Positions 37,517-46,223 of a stretch of 64,000 nt of DNA are shown here, piece by piece. The notes beneath the pieces were generated by a model. That model saw only the letters and a program-made list of their open reading frames with translations, did not search any database and had not been told where the DNA came from. Numbering within the stretch: the stretch's first letter is position 1; each line of letters opens with the position of its first letter. Origin of the DNA: Nocardia abscessus NBRC 100374 (GTDB lineage Bacteria > Actinomycetota > Actinomycetes > Mycobacteriales > Mycobacteriaceae); the NCBI RefSeq assembly GCF_000308455.1, contig NZ_BAFP01000063.1, positions 42,874-106,873 on the forward strand, given 5' to 3'. A program made the position numbers and the translations under genes.

Positions 37517-38559
37517 AGGTTCACCAGCTTTCGCCTGCGTACGAACGCGAGGAAGAACGGCACGCCGAGCACGGCCAGCATCGCCCCGACTTCCAGCTCG
37601 CCGGGCCGGGCGACCAGACGTCCGGCCACATCGGCGATCAGCAGCAGCAATGCGCCGAAGAGGCCGGAATACGGGACCAGCCACCGATAGTCCGGTCCGG
37701 TGAACATCCGCGCGAGATGCGGCACGACGAGACCGAGGAAGGCGATCGGTCCAACGGCCGCTGTCGCCGCGCCCGTCAGCAGCACGATGGCCGCGAGCCC
37801 GAGTGCGCGGGCCCGGCCGATATGCATGCCGAGCCCGCGCGCGACGTCGTCGCCCAGGCCGAGCAGATTCAGTCCGGGCGCTGCCAGGACCGCCAGCAGC
37901 ACGCCTACCGCCAGGAACGGCAGCACCTGCCAGAACACCGCCGCGTCGCGGCCCGCGACCGTGCCGATCACCCAGAATCGGTAGGTGTCCAGCACCTGCG
38001 CGTCGAACAGCACGACGGCGTTCGTCATCGCCTGCAGGAACGCGGTGATGGCTGCGCCGGCGAGCACCAGGCTCAGGGGGCTCGCCTTGCCGCCGCCCAC
38101 GGAGGCGGTGCCGAACACCACCAGTCCGGCGAGCAGCGCTCCGGCGAAGGCGAACCAGATGTATTCCTCCGGCGCGCTGAAGGCGAACAGGTACACGCTC
38201 AGCGCCGCGAGAAACGCTGCGCCGGCGTTGAGTCCGAGCAGCCCGGCGTCGGCGAGCGGGTTGCGGGTGTAGCCCTGGATGAGCGCGCCCGCTATGCCCA
38301 GGGCCGATCCGCAGACCAGCGCCAGCGCGGTGCGGGGGAGCCGCAGCGCGCGCACGATGTGTTCTTCGGTGGAGTCGGCCGCGCAGGCGAAGGGCCCGCC
38401 GGGGCAGGTGAGCGCGTGGTGCACGGCGTCGTACACGGTTCCGGGCGCGAGCGAGCGCGCGCCGACCGCCACGCCGGCGAGCACGGCGAGCAGGAGCAGG
38501 ACGGTCGAGACGAGAAGTCCGGAAAGACGTCGCCTCCGCACGGTGGCAAGGAAGGTCAC
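37513..38559 (-). CDS. Iron-siderophore ABC permease (FecCD family, FepD-like)
   Basis: A 348-residue FecCD permease, first gene of the importer operon. It shows LRLPRTALALVCGSALGIAGALIQG, NPLADAGLLGLNAGA and GPIAFLGLVVPHLARMFTG, the typical helix and EAA-loop sequences. The GTG start is 42 bases from an IdeR-type iron box on the upstream side, shared with the divergent FhuF-like gene. AGGAG lies rather far upstream of the GTG. Expression should be induced by iron starvation. Confidence 0.94.
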   Translation of the reverse strand: MTFLATVRRRRLSGLLVSTVLLLLAVLAGVAVGARSLAPGTVYDAVHHALTCPGGPFACAADSTEEHIVRALRLPRTALALVCGSALGIAGALIQGYTRNPLADAGLLGLNAGAAFLAALSVYLFAFSAPEEYIWFAFAGALLAGLVVFGTASVGGGKASPLSLVLAGAAITAFLQAMTNAVVLFDAQVLDTYRFWVIGTVAGRDAAVFWQVLPFLAVGVLLAVLAAPGLNLLGLGDDVARGLGMHIGRARALGLAAIVLLTGAATAAVGPIAFLGLVVPHLARMFTGPDYRWLVPYSGLFGALLLLIADVAGRLVARPGELEVGAMLAVLGVPFFLAFVRRRKLVNL

Positions 38560-38592
38560 AGCGACGAGGTGCTCCTGAAATCAGCGGTACGG

Positions 38593-38622
38593 TTGCTAAG
38601 AATGGTAAGCCTAACCTATCTT
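38593..38622 (+). promoter_or_regulatory. IdeR/DtxR iron box and promoter between importer and FhuF-like gene
   Basis: The 19-mer at 38601-38619, read on the minus strand, matches the IdeR consensus TTAGGTTAGSCTAACCTAA at 14 positions. On the plus strand TTGCTA (38593-38598) and TATCTT (38617-38622) flank it with an 18-base spacer, so bound IdeR would block the FhuF-like promoter. A TACCAT -10-like element on the minus strand inside the box could serve the importer. Confidence 0.8.
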
Positions 38623-38691
38623 TCGCTGACGAACGGGCATGGCCGATTGTCCGCCGCGCCGCGCGACGGAGCCGACTCCTGAGGAGGTCCG

Positions 38692-39399
38692 ATGACCGAG
38701 CTCATCACCACGCCATATCGATCGATGACGGCGTTCGGCCGCGCCTGTACCCGGCTGCGCGCGCTGCAACCGGAGCATCCGCGGGTATACGCCGTGGCGG
38801 CGATGGCGGAGCAGGGTAAACGGCGCTGGTGGCAGCTGTCGGACGGAGTGCGCGAGGGGCGCGTCGAACTCATGTACCGGCGGCACGCGGCGGAGATGAT
38901 CAGTGCCGACATCGCCGCGGAAGTGGTTGCCACGGCGCTGATCCACGCGATCGTCGGACGGGTGGTCGCACTGCTCGTCGCGGAAGGGCGGGCGTGGGAT
39001 CCGGGATTGGAGAACCTCTGGATTCATAACGACAACGATGGCGGAATCGACTGGGCGGGGCTGTCGGACACCACGATTCGGGTGCTCGACGGTGATTCGC
39101 TGGCCGGCGAGGCGGGTGTGGTCGCTCTGCCCTGTCCGGAAGCGATGTACGTCTGGCTCGCGCATCGTTGCGAGTCGGCGCTGACCGTCGTTCAGCAGAA
39201 CATGGCACGCTGCTCGGGTTTGAGCGCCCGCCGGTTCTGGTCTCTCGTCGGTGAATCCGTGGCGGGCGCTTCGACTTACGTGCCCGATCTCGCTCGGACC
39301 GATTCCGCTGCCGGGGTGCGGCGCGGGCAGGGACTGCTGGCGGCCATGGCCGGGCGTGGACTTCCGGTGCGCCGCTCGGGGTATTGCTTAGTTAGGTAA
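38692..39399 (+). CDS. FhuF-like ferric-siderophore reductase, cysteine tail apparently truncated
   Basis: A 235-residue protein similar to the FhuF/ferric iron reductase family, which removes iron from imported siderophores in the cytoplasm. Conserved-looking features are the WWQLSDGVREGRVELMYRR segment and RCSGLSARRFWSLVGESVAG. Family members end in a Cys-Cys...Cys-x2-Cys motif for a [2Fe-2S] cluster. Here the protein stops right after RRSGYCLVR, and the stop codon lies inside the next iron box, so the cluster site seems missing. ATG at 38692 has AGGAGG upstream. Iron-regulated by the box at 38601. Confidence 0.75.
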   Translation: MTELITTPYRSMTAFGRACTRLRALQPEHPRVYAVAAMAEQGKRRWWQLSDGVREGRVELMYRRHAAEMISADIAAEVVATALIHAIVGRVVALLVAEGRAWDPGLENLWIHNDNDGGIDWAGLSDTTIRVLDGDSLAGEAGVVALPCPEAMYVWLAHRCESALTVVQQNMARCSGLSARRFWSLVGESVAGASTYVPDLARTDSAAGVRRGQGLLAAMAGRGLPVRRSGYCLVR

Positions 39400-39413
39400 G
39401 CCTGGCCTATACT
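39384..39413 (+). promoter_or_regulatory. IdeR-controlled promoter of the candidate sRNA
   Basis: TTGCTT (39384-39389) and TATACT (39408-39413) are separated by 18 bases. The 19-mer at 39392-39410 matches the IdeR consensus at 15 positions. The layout, box starting two bases after the -35, repeats that of the FhuF-like promoter. Transcription should start near 39420. Confidence 0.8.
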
Positions 39414-39419
39414 CATACT

Positions 39420-39515
39420 CGGCGTACGGATCGCGTGAGAGTCCCGAGGGCTGCGGTGACCCCCGATCCCTTGCCGCGGCGGGCTCCCCCTTCGGGTGGG
39501 GCCCGCCGCTCTGTT
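39420..39515 (+). ncRNA. Candidate iron-starvation small RNA, MrsI-like
   Basis: A transcript of about 96 bases is predicted between the IdeR-controlled promoter and a very stable hairpin. The hairpin has arms GCGGCGGGC (39476-39484) and GCCCGCCGC (39501-39509), an inner CCC-stem and a C(UUCG)G tetraloop, followed by TCTGTT. Inside, GGATCG (39428-39433) can pair with CGATCC (39464-39469) around an AGTCC-CGA-GGGCT mini-stem, leaving C-rich unpaired bases near 39459-39472. M. tuberculosis encodes the IdeR-regulated sRNA MrsI (ncRv11846) between Rv1846c and Rv1847, whose orthologues flank this site at 35068 and 40631. Not experimentally shown here. Confidence 0.65.
39476..39515 (+). terminator. 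Terminator of the candidate sRNA
   Basis: Nine-base-pair GC stem plus inner pairs capped by a UUCG tetraloop, with a short T-containing tail. It could also end FhuF-like read-through transcripts. Confidence 0.75.
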
Positions 39516-39781
39516 CCGGTGTGAAGTACGTCGCCCGGCTCTGGCGCGCCGCCTGTCCCGGATCTACGCTGACGCCGACACGAACGCTGAACCCGCTGCA
39601 CACCAAGGGTATTCGTCGTCCGGCTGTCCCCGGCGGGTCACCGTCGCGCCGCGGATCCGCCGGTGCTGTGTCGCGATCATCGGTGCGCACCGTCGCGCGC
39701 CGTCCTGAGCCGTCGATGCGCTCGTTCGCCTTGCCGCGCAGGCGTTCACGGTGGCTCACCGGTTGCTCGAGGGGTTGCCAC

Positions 39782-40588
39782 TTGCTCACCATCAGACCGT
39801 CCCGGTCCCTCCTGGCCGTGCTGGCCGCGGTACTCCTGCTGCCCGCCTGCGGCTCCGACGCGCGGCAGGCGTACAGCCCCGCGCCCCCGCCCGCGCACGC
39901 CGCGCCGCACTGGGACTACGACGCCGAGGGTCCCGACCATTGGGCCGACCTGGATCGGGACTATCTGACCTGCAAGAGCGGCCATCAGCAGTCGCCCGTC
40001 GATCTCCCGGGTCATGCCCGGCTCGAGCTGTCCGAACACATCACCATCGACTACCACTCGGTGCCCGCGGTGACCCTGCTGAACAACGGGCACACCGTGC
40101 AGGCGAATCTCCCGGCGGGCAACGGCAATCGCGTCGTGGTCGACGGCGTGCCGTTCGAACTCGCGCAGTTCCATTTCCATCTGCCGAGCGAGCACACCGT
40201 GGACGGCGTCGGCACGACGATGGAAGCGCACTTCGTGCACAAGAGCGCGGCGGGCGAAGTAGCCGTGCTCGCCGTGCTCTTGCAAGCCGCACCGGAGCCG
40301 TCGGCCTTCGCGCCGATCCTCTCGGTCGCGCCGCAGGCGGTGGACGCCGCGACCGTCGCGCCGGGCCCGATCGACCTGCGCTCGATGCTGCCCGGTGTCG
40401 CCGATCAATACCGCTATCAGGGTTCGCTCACCACCCCGCCGTGCAGCGAGGGCGTCTCGTGGACGGTGCTCGGCAGCCCGGTCGCGGTGGCCGCGGCCGA
40501 AGCGGATCGGTACCGGACGCTGTTCGCACACAGCAATCGCCCGACGCAGCCGTTGAACGGACGGACGGTCACGCTGGCCGGCGGGTGA
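39782..40588 (+). CDS. Alpha-carbonic anhydrase lipoprotein
   Basis: A 268-residue alpha-class carbonic anhydrase that hydrates CO2 outside the cytoplasmic membrane. The zinc histidines are in QFHFHLPSEH and EAHFVHKS, and SGHQQSPVDL and LTTPPCSEGVSW are family signatures. TTG at 39782 is chosen because GAGGGG precedes it and because it starts a proper lipoprotein signal with lipobox LLPAC at residue 23. Longer frames upstream to 39521 run through unlike sequence. The 380 bases before it hold the sRNA and a stretch with nothing recognisable. Confidence 0.9.
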   Translation: MLTIRPSRSLLAVLAAVLLLPACGSDARQAYSPAPPPAHAAPHWDYDAEGPDHWADLDRDYLTCKSGHQQSPVDLPGHARLELSEHITIDYHSVPAVTLLNNGHTVQANLPAGNGNRVVVDGVPFELAQFHFHLPSEHTVDGVGTTMEAHFVHKSAAGEVAVLAVLLQAAPEPSAFAPILSVAPQAVDAATVAPGPIDLRSMLPGVADQYRYQGSLTTPPCSEGVSWTVLGSPVAVAAAEADRYRTLFAHSNRPTQPLNGRTVTLAGG

Positions 40589-40630
40589 GGCCCCCACGGC
40601 GGGCGGTGCGCGCTGTGCGACAGTGATTAC

Positions 40631-41077
40631 ATGACACAGCAGGAGACCCAGCAGGTCGGCTCGCTGGCGGATGTCACGCCCGAGCAGATGAACGCCTACA
40701 GCGAAGGCACCTTCGCCGACCTGATCGGCCTGCGCTACACCGAGCTGAGCCCCGACCGCGTGCGCGGTGAGTGGGTTGTCAAACCGCATCTGTACCAGCC
40801 CGCGGGCATCCAGAACGGTGGCGTGTACTGCACCGTCATCGAGACGCTGGCCAGCATCGCCGGTGGTGTCTGGTTCGGCGACCAGGGCACGGTGGTCGGC
40901 GTGAACAACAACACCGACTTCCTGCGCGCGGTGCGCGAGGGCACGCTGTCGGGCGAGGCGACTCCGCTGCATCGCGGCAGGCTGCAGCAGCTGTGGCAGG
41001 TCGTCATCACCGACGAGGAGGGTCGCACCGTGGCCCGCGGCCAGGTGCGGCTGCAGAATCTGCCGCGTCGTTCCTGA
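40631..41077 (+). CDS. PaaI-family hotdog thioesterase, Rv1847-like
   Basis: A 148-residue hotdog-fold acyl-CoA thioesterase. The family helix with GIQNGGVYCTVIETLAS and the NNNTDFLRAV strand are visible; the catalytic acid would be Glu in VIETLAS. It matches Rv1847, which also precedes ureA in M. tuberculosis. ATG start with no strong ribosome-binding site. Physiological substrate unknown. Confidence 0.92.
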   Translation: MTQQETQQVGSLADVTPEQMNAYSEGTFADLIGLRYTELSPDRVRGEWVVKPHLYQPAGIQNGGVYCTVIETLASIAGGVWFGDQGTVVGVNNNTDFLRAVREGTLSGEATPLHRGRLQQLWQVVITDEEGRTVARGQVRLQNLPRRS

Positions 41078-41153
41078 GCGCTCGTCCGGCGACGGCGGAA
41101 CGGGCGTGCCAGAATGTCCGTCACCTGCCATTGCGAACCGGTGAGGAGCCCGG

Positions 41154-41456
41154 ATGCGACTGTCACCGCACGAGCAGGAACGCCTGCTGCTCAGCTACGC
41201 CGCCGAGCTGGCCAGGCGCAGGCAGGCCCGCGGACTCAGGCTGAACCACCCGGAGGCGGTGGCGCTGATCACCGACCACGTGCTGGAAGGCGCGCGCGAC
41301 GGCCGCACTGTCGCCGAGCTGATGTCCTCGGGGCGGACGGTTCTCACCCGCGCCGACGTGATGGAAGGGGTGCCGGAGATGATTCCCGACGTCCAAGTCG
41401 AGGCGACCTTCCCGGACGGCACCAAACTCGTCACCGTGCACCACCCGATCGGTTAG
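41154..41456 (+). CDS. ureA: Urease gamma subunit
   Basis: The 100-residue small structural subunit of urease, which hydrolyses urea to ammonia and carbamate in the cytoplasm. Family sequences [25 protein letters not shown] and [18 protein letters not shown] are intact. GAGGAG precedes the ATG. It opens the ureABC set; ureB starts 56 bases further. Confidence 0.97.
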   Translation: MRLSPHEQERLLLSYAAELARRRQARGLRLNHPEAVALITDHVLEGARDGRTVAELMSSGRTVLTRADVMEGVPEMIPDVQVEATFPDGTKLVTVHHPIG

Positions 41457-41512
41457 GTGGCCGGTATGCACCACCCGAGCGAGGTCCTCCGCGGAGCAAG
41501 GCGAGGCCCGGC

Positions 41513-41824
41513 ATGATTCCCGGCGAATATTTCTGCGCCGAGGGCGTCATCGAACTGAACTCCGGCGCGGATCGTCTCGAACTCGACGTGATCAATGCCG
41601 GTGACCGGCCGGTACAGGTCGGCAGCCATGTGCACTTCCCTCAGGCGAACGCGGCGCTGGACTTCGACCGAGCGGCCGCGCACGGCCGCCGCCTCGACAT
41701 CCCGGCCGGGACCGCGGTGCGCTTCGAACCCGGTCTCGGGCAACGCGTCCGGCTCGTGCCGCTGGGCGGCGCTCGCGAAGTCCACGGGATCACCCTGACC
41801 CCACCGGGCCGTCTCGATGACTAG
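41513..41824 (+). CDS. ureB: Urease beta subunit
   Basis: The 103-residue beta subunit. MIPGEYF at the start, [20 protein letters not shown] in the middle and the TAVRFEPG segment identify it. ATG at 41513 has GCGAGG upstream; longer upstream reading enters ureA out of frame. ureC begins 59 bases after its stop. Confidence 0.96.
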   Translation: MIPGEYFCAEGVIELNSGADRLELDVINAGDRPVQVGSHVHFPQANAALDFDRAAAHGRRLDIPAGTAVRFEPGLGQRVRLVPLGGAREVHGITLTPPGRLDD

Positions 41825-41883
41825 TCCGGGTGCCCGGCCGGGGCATGCGGGAATTCGTACGCGGGCTCAGGAGGCAGGACGCG

Positions 41884-43605
41884 ATGAGTGAGCTGAGCCG
41901 GAAGCGGTACGCCGAGTTGTTCGGGCCGACGACGGGCGACCGGATCAGATTGGCGGACACCGATCTGCTGATCGAGATCACCGAGGACCGCAGCGGTGGG
42001 CCGGGGCGCGCGGGTGACGAGGCCGTGTTCGGCGGCGGCAAGGTGCTGCGCGAATCCATGGGACAGTCCCGCGCCACGCGCGCCGAGGGCGCTCCCGACA
42101 CCGTGATCACGGGCGTGGTCGTCATCGATCACTGGGGAATCATCAAGGCGGACATCGGGATTCGCGACGGGCGGATCAGCGCGATCGGCAAGGCGGGCAA
42201 CCCCGACATCATGGCCGGGGTGCATCCGGACCTGGTGGTCGGCCCGTCCACCGAGATCATCGCGGGCAACGGCCGCATCCTCACCGCGGGCGCGATCGAC
42301 TGTCACGTGCACTTCATCTGCCCGCAGCTACTCGAGGAGGCGCTCGGCGGCGGCATCACCACCCTCATCGGCGGGGGCACCGGTCCGGCCGAGGGCAGCA
42401 AGGCGACCACCGTGACGCCCGGCGCATGGCATCTGGCGCGGATGCTCGAGGCCACCGACGCCTGGCCGGTGAACATCGTGCTGCTCGGCAAGGGCAACAC
42501 CGTCAGCGCCGAGGCCATGTGGGAGCAATTGCGTGCCGGGGCATCGGGGTTCAAGCTGCACGAGGACTGGGGCTCCACGCCCGCCGCGATCGATGCCTGC
42601 CTCACCGTGGCCGACGCGGCGGGGGTGCAGGTGGCGCTGCACTCGGACACCTTGAACGAGGCCGGTTTCGTCGAGGACACCCTCGCGGCGATCGCGGGCC
42701 GCGGCATCCACGCCTACCACACCGAGGGGGCAGGCGGCGGGCACGCGCCCGACATCATCACCGTCGCCGCCCATCCCAACGTGCTGCCCAGCTCGACCAA
42801 CCCGACGCGCCCGCACACCGTCAACACCCTCGACGAGCACCTGGACATGCTCATGGTGTGCCATCACCTGAGCGCGTCGATCCCGGAGGATCTGGCCTTC
42901 GCGGAGAGCCGCATCCGCCCCTCCACCATCGCGGCGGAGGATCTGCTGCACGATCTCGGCGCCATCTCGATGATCGGCAGCGATTCGCAGGCCATGGGCC
43001 GCATCGGCGAGGTCGTGCTGCGCACCTGGCAGACCGCGCACGTGATGAAGCGCCGCCGCGGCGCGCTGCCGGGTGACGGCGCCGCCGACAATGCCCGGGT
43101 GCGGCGCTACGTCGCGAAATACACCATCTGCCCCGCCGTGGCGCACGGCCTGGACCACGAGATCGGTTCGGTCGAGGTCGGCAAGCTCGCCGACCTGGTG
43201 CTGTGGGAACCCGCGTTCTTCGGCGTCCGCCCGCACGCCGTGCTCAAGGGCGGGGCGATCGCCTGGGCCGCGATGGGCGATGCCAACGCCTCCATCCCGA
43301 CGCCGCAGCCGGTGCTGCCGCGCCCCATGTTCGGCGCCGCCCCGGCGGCCGCGGCCGCGACCTCGCTGCACTTCGTCTCCGAGCAGGCGATCGAGGACGG
43401 CCTCGCCGACCGGCTGCGGGTCCAGCGCAAGCTGGTGCCGGTCGGCAACGTCCGGGGCGTGACGAAGACGGACCTACCGCACAACGACGCCATGCCCCGC
43501 ATCGAAGTCGAGCCGGACACCTTCACCGTCCGCATCGACGGCGAGGTCTGGCGCGAAGACCCCGCCACCGAATTACCCATGGCCCAACGCTATTTCCTCT
43601 TCTGA
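41884..43605 (+). CDS. ureC: Urease alpha (catalytic) subunit
   Basis: The 573-residue catalytic subunit. Nickel ligands His141 and His143 lie in DCHVHF, the carbamylated lysine is Lys224 in FKLHEDWG, and the flap carries Cys326-His327 in MVCHHLS. The ATG at 41884 follows AGGAGG by nine bases. The subunit looks complete and active. Unlike M. tuberculosis, ureF, ureG and ureD do not follow, so nickel insertion must depend on genes elsewhere. Confidence 0.97.
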   Translation: MSELSRKRYAELFGPTTGDRIRLADTDLLIEITEDRSGGPGRAGDEAVFGGGKVLRESMGQSRATRAEGAPDTVITGVVVIDHWGIIKADIGIRDGRISAIGKAGNPDIMAGVHPDLVVGPSTEIIAGNGRILTAGAIDCHVHFICPQLLEEALGGGITTLIGGGTGPAEGSKATTVTPGAWHLARMLEATDAWPVNIVLLGKGNTVSAEAMWEQLRAGASGFKLHEDWGSTPAAIDACLTVADAAGVQVALHSDTLNEAGFVEDTLAAIAGRGIHAYHTEGAGGGHAPDIITVAAHPNVLPSSTNPTRPHTVNTLDEHLDMLMVCHHLSASIPEDLAFAESRIRPSTIAAEDLLHDLGAISMIGSDSQAMGRIGEVVLRTWQTAHVMKRRRGALPGDGAADNARVRRYVAKYTICPAVAHGLDHEIGSVEVGKLADLVLWEPAFFGVRPHAVLKGGAIAWAAMGDANASIPTPQPVLPRPMFGAAPAAAAATSLHFVSEQAIEDGLADRLRVQRKLVPVGNVRGVTKTDLPHNDAMPRIEVEPDTFTVRIDGEVWREDPATELPMAQRYFLF

Positions 43606-43879
43606 ACCCGCCGCCACCTCGCCGGAGCGTGCCTACTCGCCCCCATCGACACCTGCCCCAATACGGAAACGGACCCGCACATACGCGGCGCGAAGGCGCA
43701 CCGAATGAGATTCGCCGAGCCCTACACCGAATAGACCAACCCGACGAGTGGCACATGGCTGTGGCGAATCGCGAGAAGGGCTCACGCTCATGTACCACTC
43801 GTGCGGTAGACATCGGGGCGGCGGCCGCGTGACGCGCGTATAGTCCGGGAGCCCGGTTCTGGAGTAGATGGAGGGCAGT

Positions 43880-44356
43880 ATGGGTTGGCCGGCTGAGCGG
43901 GGGGTGGTGCGCCGGATGGTCGTGGGTGTTGTCGGGGCGGTGACGCTTCTGGCTGCGATGTTCGCGACCTCCGCTGCCGCGCCGGTGCCGTCGGGTAGCG
44001 GGTCGGCCGAGCCGCAGGCGTCGGGGGGCACGGTCGTCTTGAACGATTACTGCCAGGAGCGCGGCGCGGCCGGTCGCCTGGCCGACGGGCGGACCGTCTA
44101 CTGCACACAGGTGCAGGGCACCGACGTGCTCGTGTGGTCCTACAGTCGGGATCCCATCCCTCGCGATCCCAACACGCGCGGTTACACCTGTGACGGCGAT
44201 GCTTGCCGTTGGCCCGACGGCACACACGTCCCGAACTATCAGCGATGCGGACTTCTCTGCGGCGAGCCTCCTACCAGTGGTGACATGCAGAGCGGGCTTT
44301 ACGACTGCTTCGTGACGGGAGCGGCGTTCGAAGAGTGCGAACGTCGACTTCGATGA
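43880..44356 (+). CDS. Small secreted cysteine-containing protein
   Basis: A 158-residue predicted secreted protein of unknown function. The N-terminus has arginines followed by a hydrophobic run (MVVGVVGAVTLLAAMFATSA) and an alanine-rich cleavage region near residue 36. The mature part has eight cysteines, likely four disulfides. ATG at 43880 has GGAGGG six bases upstream; ATG at 43868 is weaker. A TATAGT -10 box lies near 43839. The 250 bases before it, after ureC, contain no gene. Confidence 0.75.
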   Translation: MGWPAERGVVRRMVVGVVGAVTLLAAMFATSAAAPVPSGSGSAEPQASGGTVVLNDYCQERGAAGRLADGRTVYCTQVQGTDVLVWSYSRDPIPRDPNTRGYTCDGDACRWPDGTHVPNYQRCGLLCGEPPTSGDMQSGLYDCFVTGAAFEECERRLR

Positions 44357-44571
44357 GTTGGGCTACGAGCCGGTATCGCGTCGGCGTGCCGACGAGAGTA
44401 TTCCGCTGTGTCACATCGCGCTGATACTCAGGGAGGCGTACGACGCTGATGCGGAAGGCCGGTTGGACCTGGTGCGGGTGCCCCTGCCGGGCTGGTGTCC
44501 GACGCCCTCCGCCCGCTGCGATCGCCAACAGACGTCGTTGCTCGATCGGGGGCGCTGCACCGACCGGAAGA

Positions 44572-45114
44572 TCACCCGAGCCGGTGCTCCTCCACAGATG
44601 TGCTCAGCCCGGTGCCGTTGAGATCCAGGTACAGCAGGCGTTCGGTGATCGACAGGGTGAGGGTGTTGCGCCGTTCGATCGCCGTGACGGCGGCATCGAT
44701 GAAGTCGCGGCCGAAGCTGTAGAGCGGAATCGCTTCGGCGCGATGGATGCGCTTGCCGGTGAATTGCGCCAGCACCTTGGCGGGGTCGCGGTGGGTGTAG
44801 ACAGCGACACGTTCGGCCAGCTTGCTGCCTCGATGCACGCGCTCCGCGTCGGGAGCGCCGACTTCGATCCAGGCGGTGAGGCGTCCGGTGAGATCCCGCA
44901 CCAGCACCGCGGGCTCCTCGGTGGAGGAAACCCCGCCGTCACTGAAGGCGATGCCCTCCTCGTATTCCAGGCAATAGGCCAGCACGCGCGTCAGCATGAA
45001 CTCGGCGGATTCGGACGGATGCCGCGCTACCCGCAACTCCAGCTCCTGGTAGACGCCCCGATCGACGTCGGCCAGGTGGACGGCGAAGTTGTGCAGTGTC
45101 GCGCTGAGTGCCAT
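44572..45114 (-). CDS. YaeQ family protein
   Basis: A 180-residue YaeQ-like protein, a PD-(D/E)XK-fold family whose biochemical role is unclear. Family features are LHNFAVHLADVDRGVYQELELRVARHPSE at the start (split as two conserved parts), TGRLTAWIEVGAPDAERVHRGSK and the C-terminal LTLSITERLLYLD. ATG start. It is followed 39 bases upstream by the DUF2268 gene on the same strand. The 215 bases after its stop contain nothing I recognise. Confidence 0.92.
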   Translation of the reverse strand: MALSATLHNFAVHLADVDRGVYQELELRVARHPSESAEFMLTRVLAYCLEYEEGIAFSDGGVSSTEEPAVLVRDLTGRLTAWIEVGAPDAERVHRGSKLAERVAVYTHRDPAKVLAQFTGKRIHRAEAIPLYSFGRDFIDAAVTAIERRNTLTLSITERLLYLDLNGTGLSTSVEEHRLG

Positions 45115-45153
45115 AGGTGCAGGAGCTTAGCCCCCACCTCGGGCTACCGGTGA

Positions 45154-46041
45154 TCAGTCCTCGCGGTGCAGCGCGGTAGCGATGATCGCCGAGGCGTCGG
45201 CGTGCAGCGCCTGTGCGGCGGTCTGGCCCGTGGCCGCCAGGTAGGCGTCGACGAGCCTGTTGCCGGCGGCGTATCCGGCTCCGGTGGGCAACCCCACCGG
45301 GGCAGCGCCGAACCGTTCCGCGGTCGCGTCGCCGTGCACCCACGCCGTGAAGTTCTGCATGCCGGTCACGCCGAGCCCGGACACGACCTTGGCGAAGACC
45401 GCGTCGTCGCGTAGATGGGGCACGCCGATGCGGGCGTAGCCGAGTTCGTCGCCGTAGAGCTGGCGGGCGAACGCATCGGCGAGGCCTTCGGAGACCACGT
45501 GCTCGCCGACGGTGACGGTCGCCGGGTCCCAGACGACCCCACCCGGGCTGTAGCGCAGATTGTGGTTGAGTTCGTGCACGACGGTCGCCTCCAGCCGCGC
45601 CACGTTCTCGGGGAAAGGCCACAGCGTGATGACGATGTAACCGGAGATTCCGCCGTTGCCGGTCAAGCCGAGGACGGGACCCATGAAGTGGGCGTCGCCG
45701 GGGTCGCCGAGTACGAACAGCACGGTGATGTCCGGTACCTCCAGCTGCGGGGTCGCCGCCAATTGCACGGCGACGGCGTCGTCCAGCGCGCGCCGGATCC
45801 GGTCCCAGGCCCCGGCCGCCGCCAGCGTCTCGAGCGCGTCGAGACAGCGCTCCGCGTCTCGGTCCAGCGGGAACCCGGACGAATGGTGATGCATGGCCAC
45901 CAGGTCGACGTCTCCGGGGAAGTACCGGTACATGCCCTTCATCGGCTCGAGCATCGTGTGCAGCAAGGCGGCGCGATCCGCGGCAGGAGCCCGGAGGATC
46001 TCTTGCATCGCCGAGTAGGTATCGAGAACGGTGATCGTCAT
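45154..46041 (-). CDS. DUF2268 putative zinc metallopeptidase
   Basis: A 295-residue protein of the DUF2268/YjaZ type. The zinc-binding motif HELNH sits near residue 155 in VVHELNHNLRYSPGG, with a downstream VVSEGLADAFA segment supplying a glutamate as in gluzincins. No signal peptide. ATG at 46041 is preferred over upstream GTGs because the preceding residues are unlike the family. Substrate unknown. Confidence 0.87.
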   Translation of the reverse strand: MTITVLDTYSAMQEILRAPAADRAALLHTMLEPMKGMYRYFPGDVDLVAMHHHSSGFPLDRDAERCLDALETLAAAGAWDRIRRALDDAVAVQLAATPQLEVPDITVLFVLGDPGDAHFMGPVLGLTGNGGISGYIVITLWPFPENVARLEATVVHELNHNLRYSPGGVVWDPATVTVGEHVVSEGLADAFARQLYGDELGYARIGVPHLRDDAVFAKVVSGLGVTGMQNFTAWVHGDATAERFGAAPVGLPTGAGYAAGNRLVDAYLAATGQTAAQALHADASAIIATALHRED

Positions 46042-46223
46042 GACCCGCGACACTAAACATTGCCGCACCGTCGAGGTCAACTCGATTAATCGTCCGATGA
46101 CGATCGACGTGCGCTTCCGGGATCAGCAGCGGTTGTCCGGTTCCGTTGCGGAAAGGGTGACGACGGGCTCTCCGTCTTCGCCGACCATCGGCGAATGTCG
46201 TTGGCGGCGTCTAGCATTCGGCT

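Noticed and set aside
39435..39524. GTG-initiated 29-codon frame inside the candidate sRNA
   Set aside because: No ribosome-binding site, runs through the terminator hairpin and has an arginine/proline-rich shadow composition.
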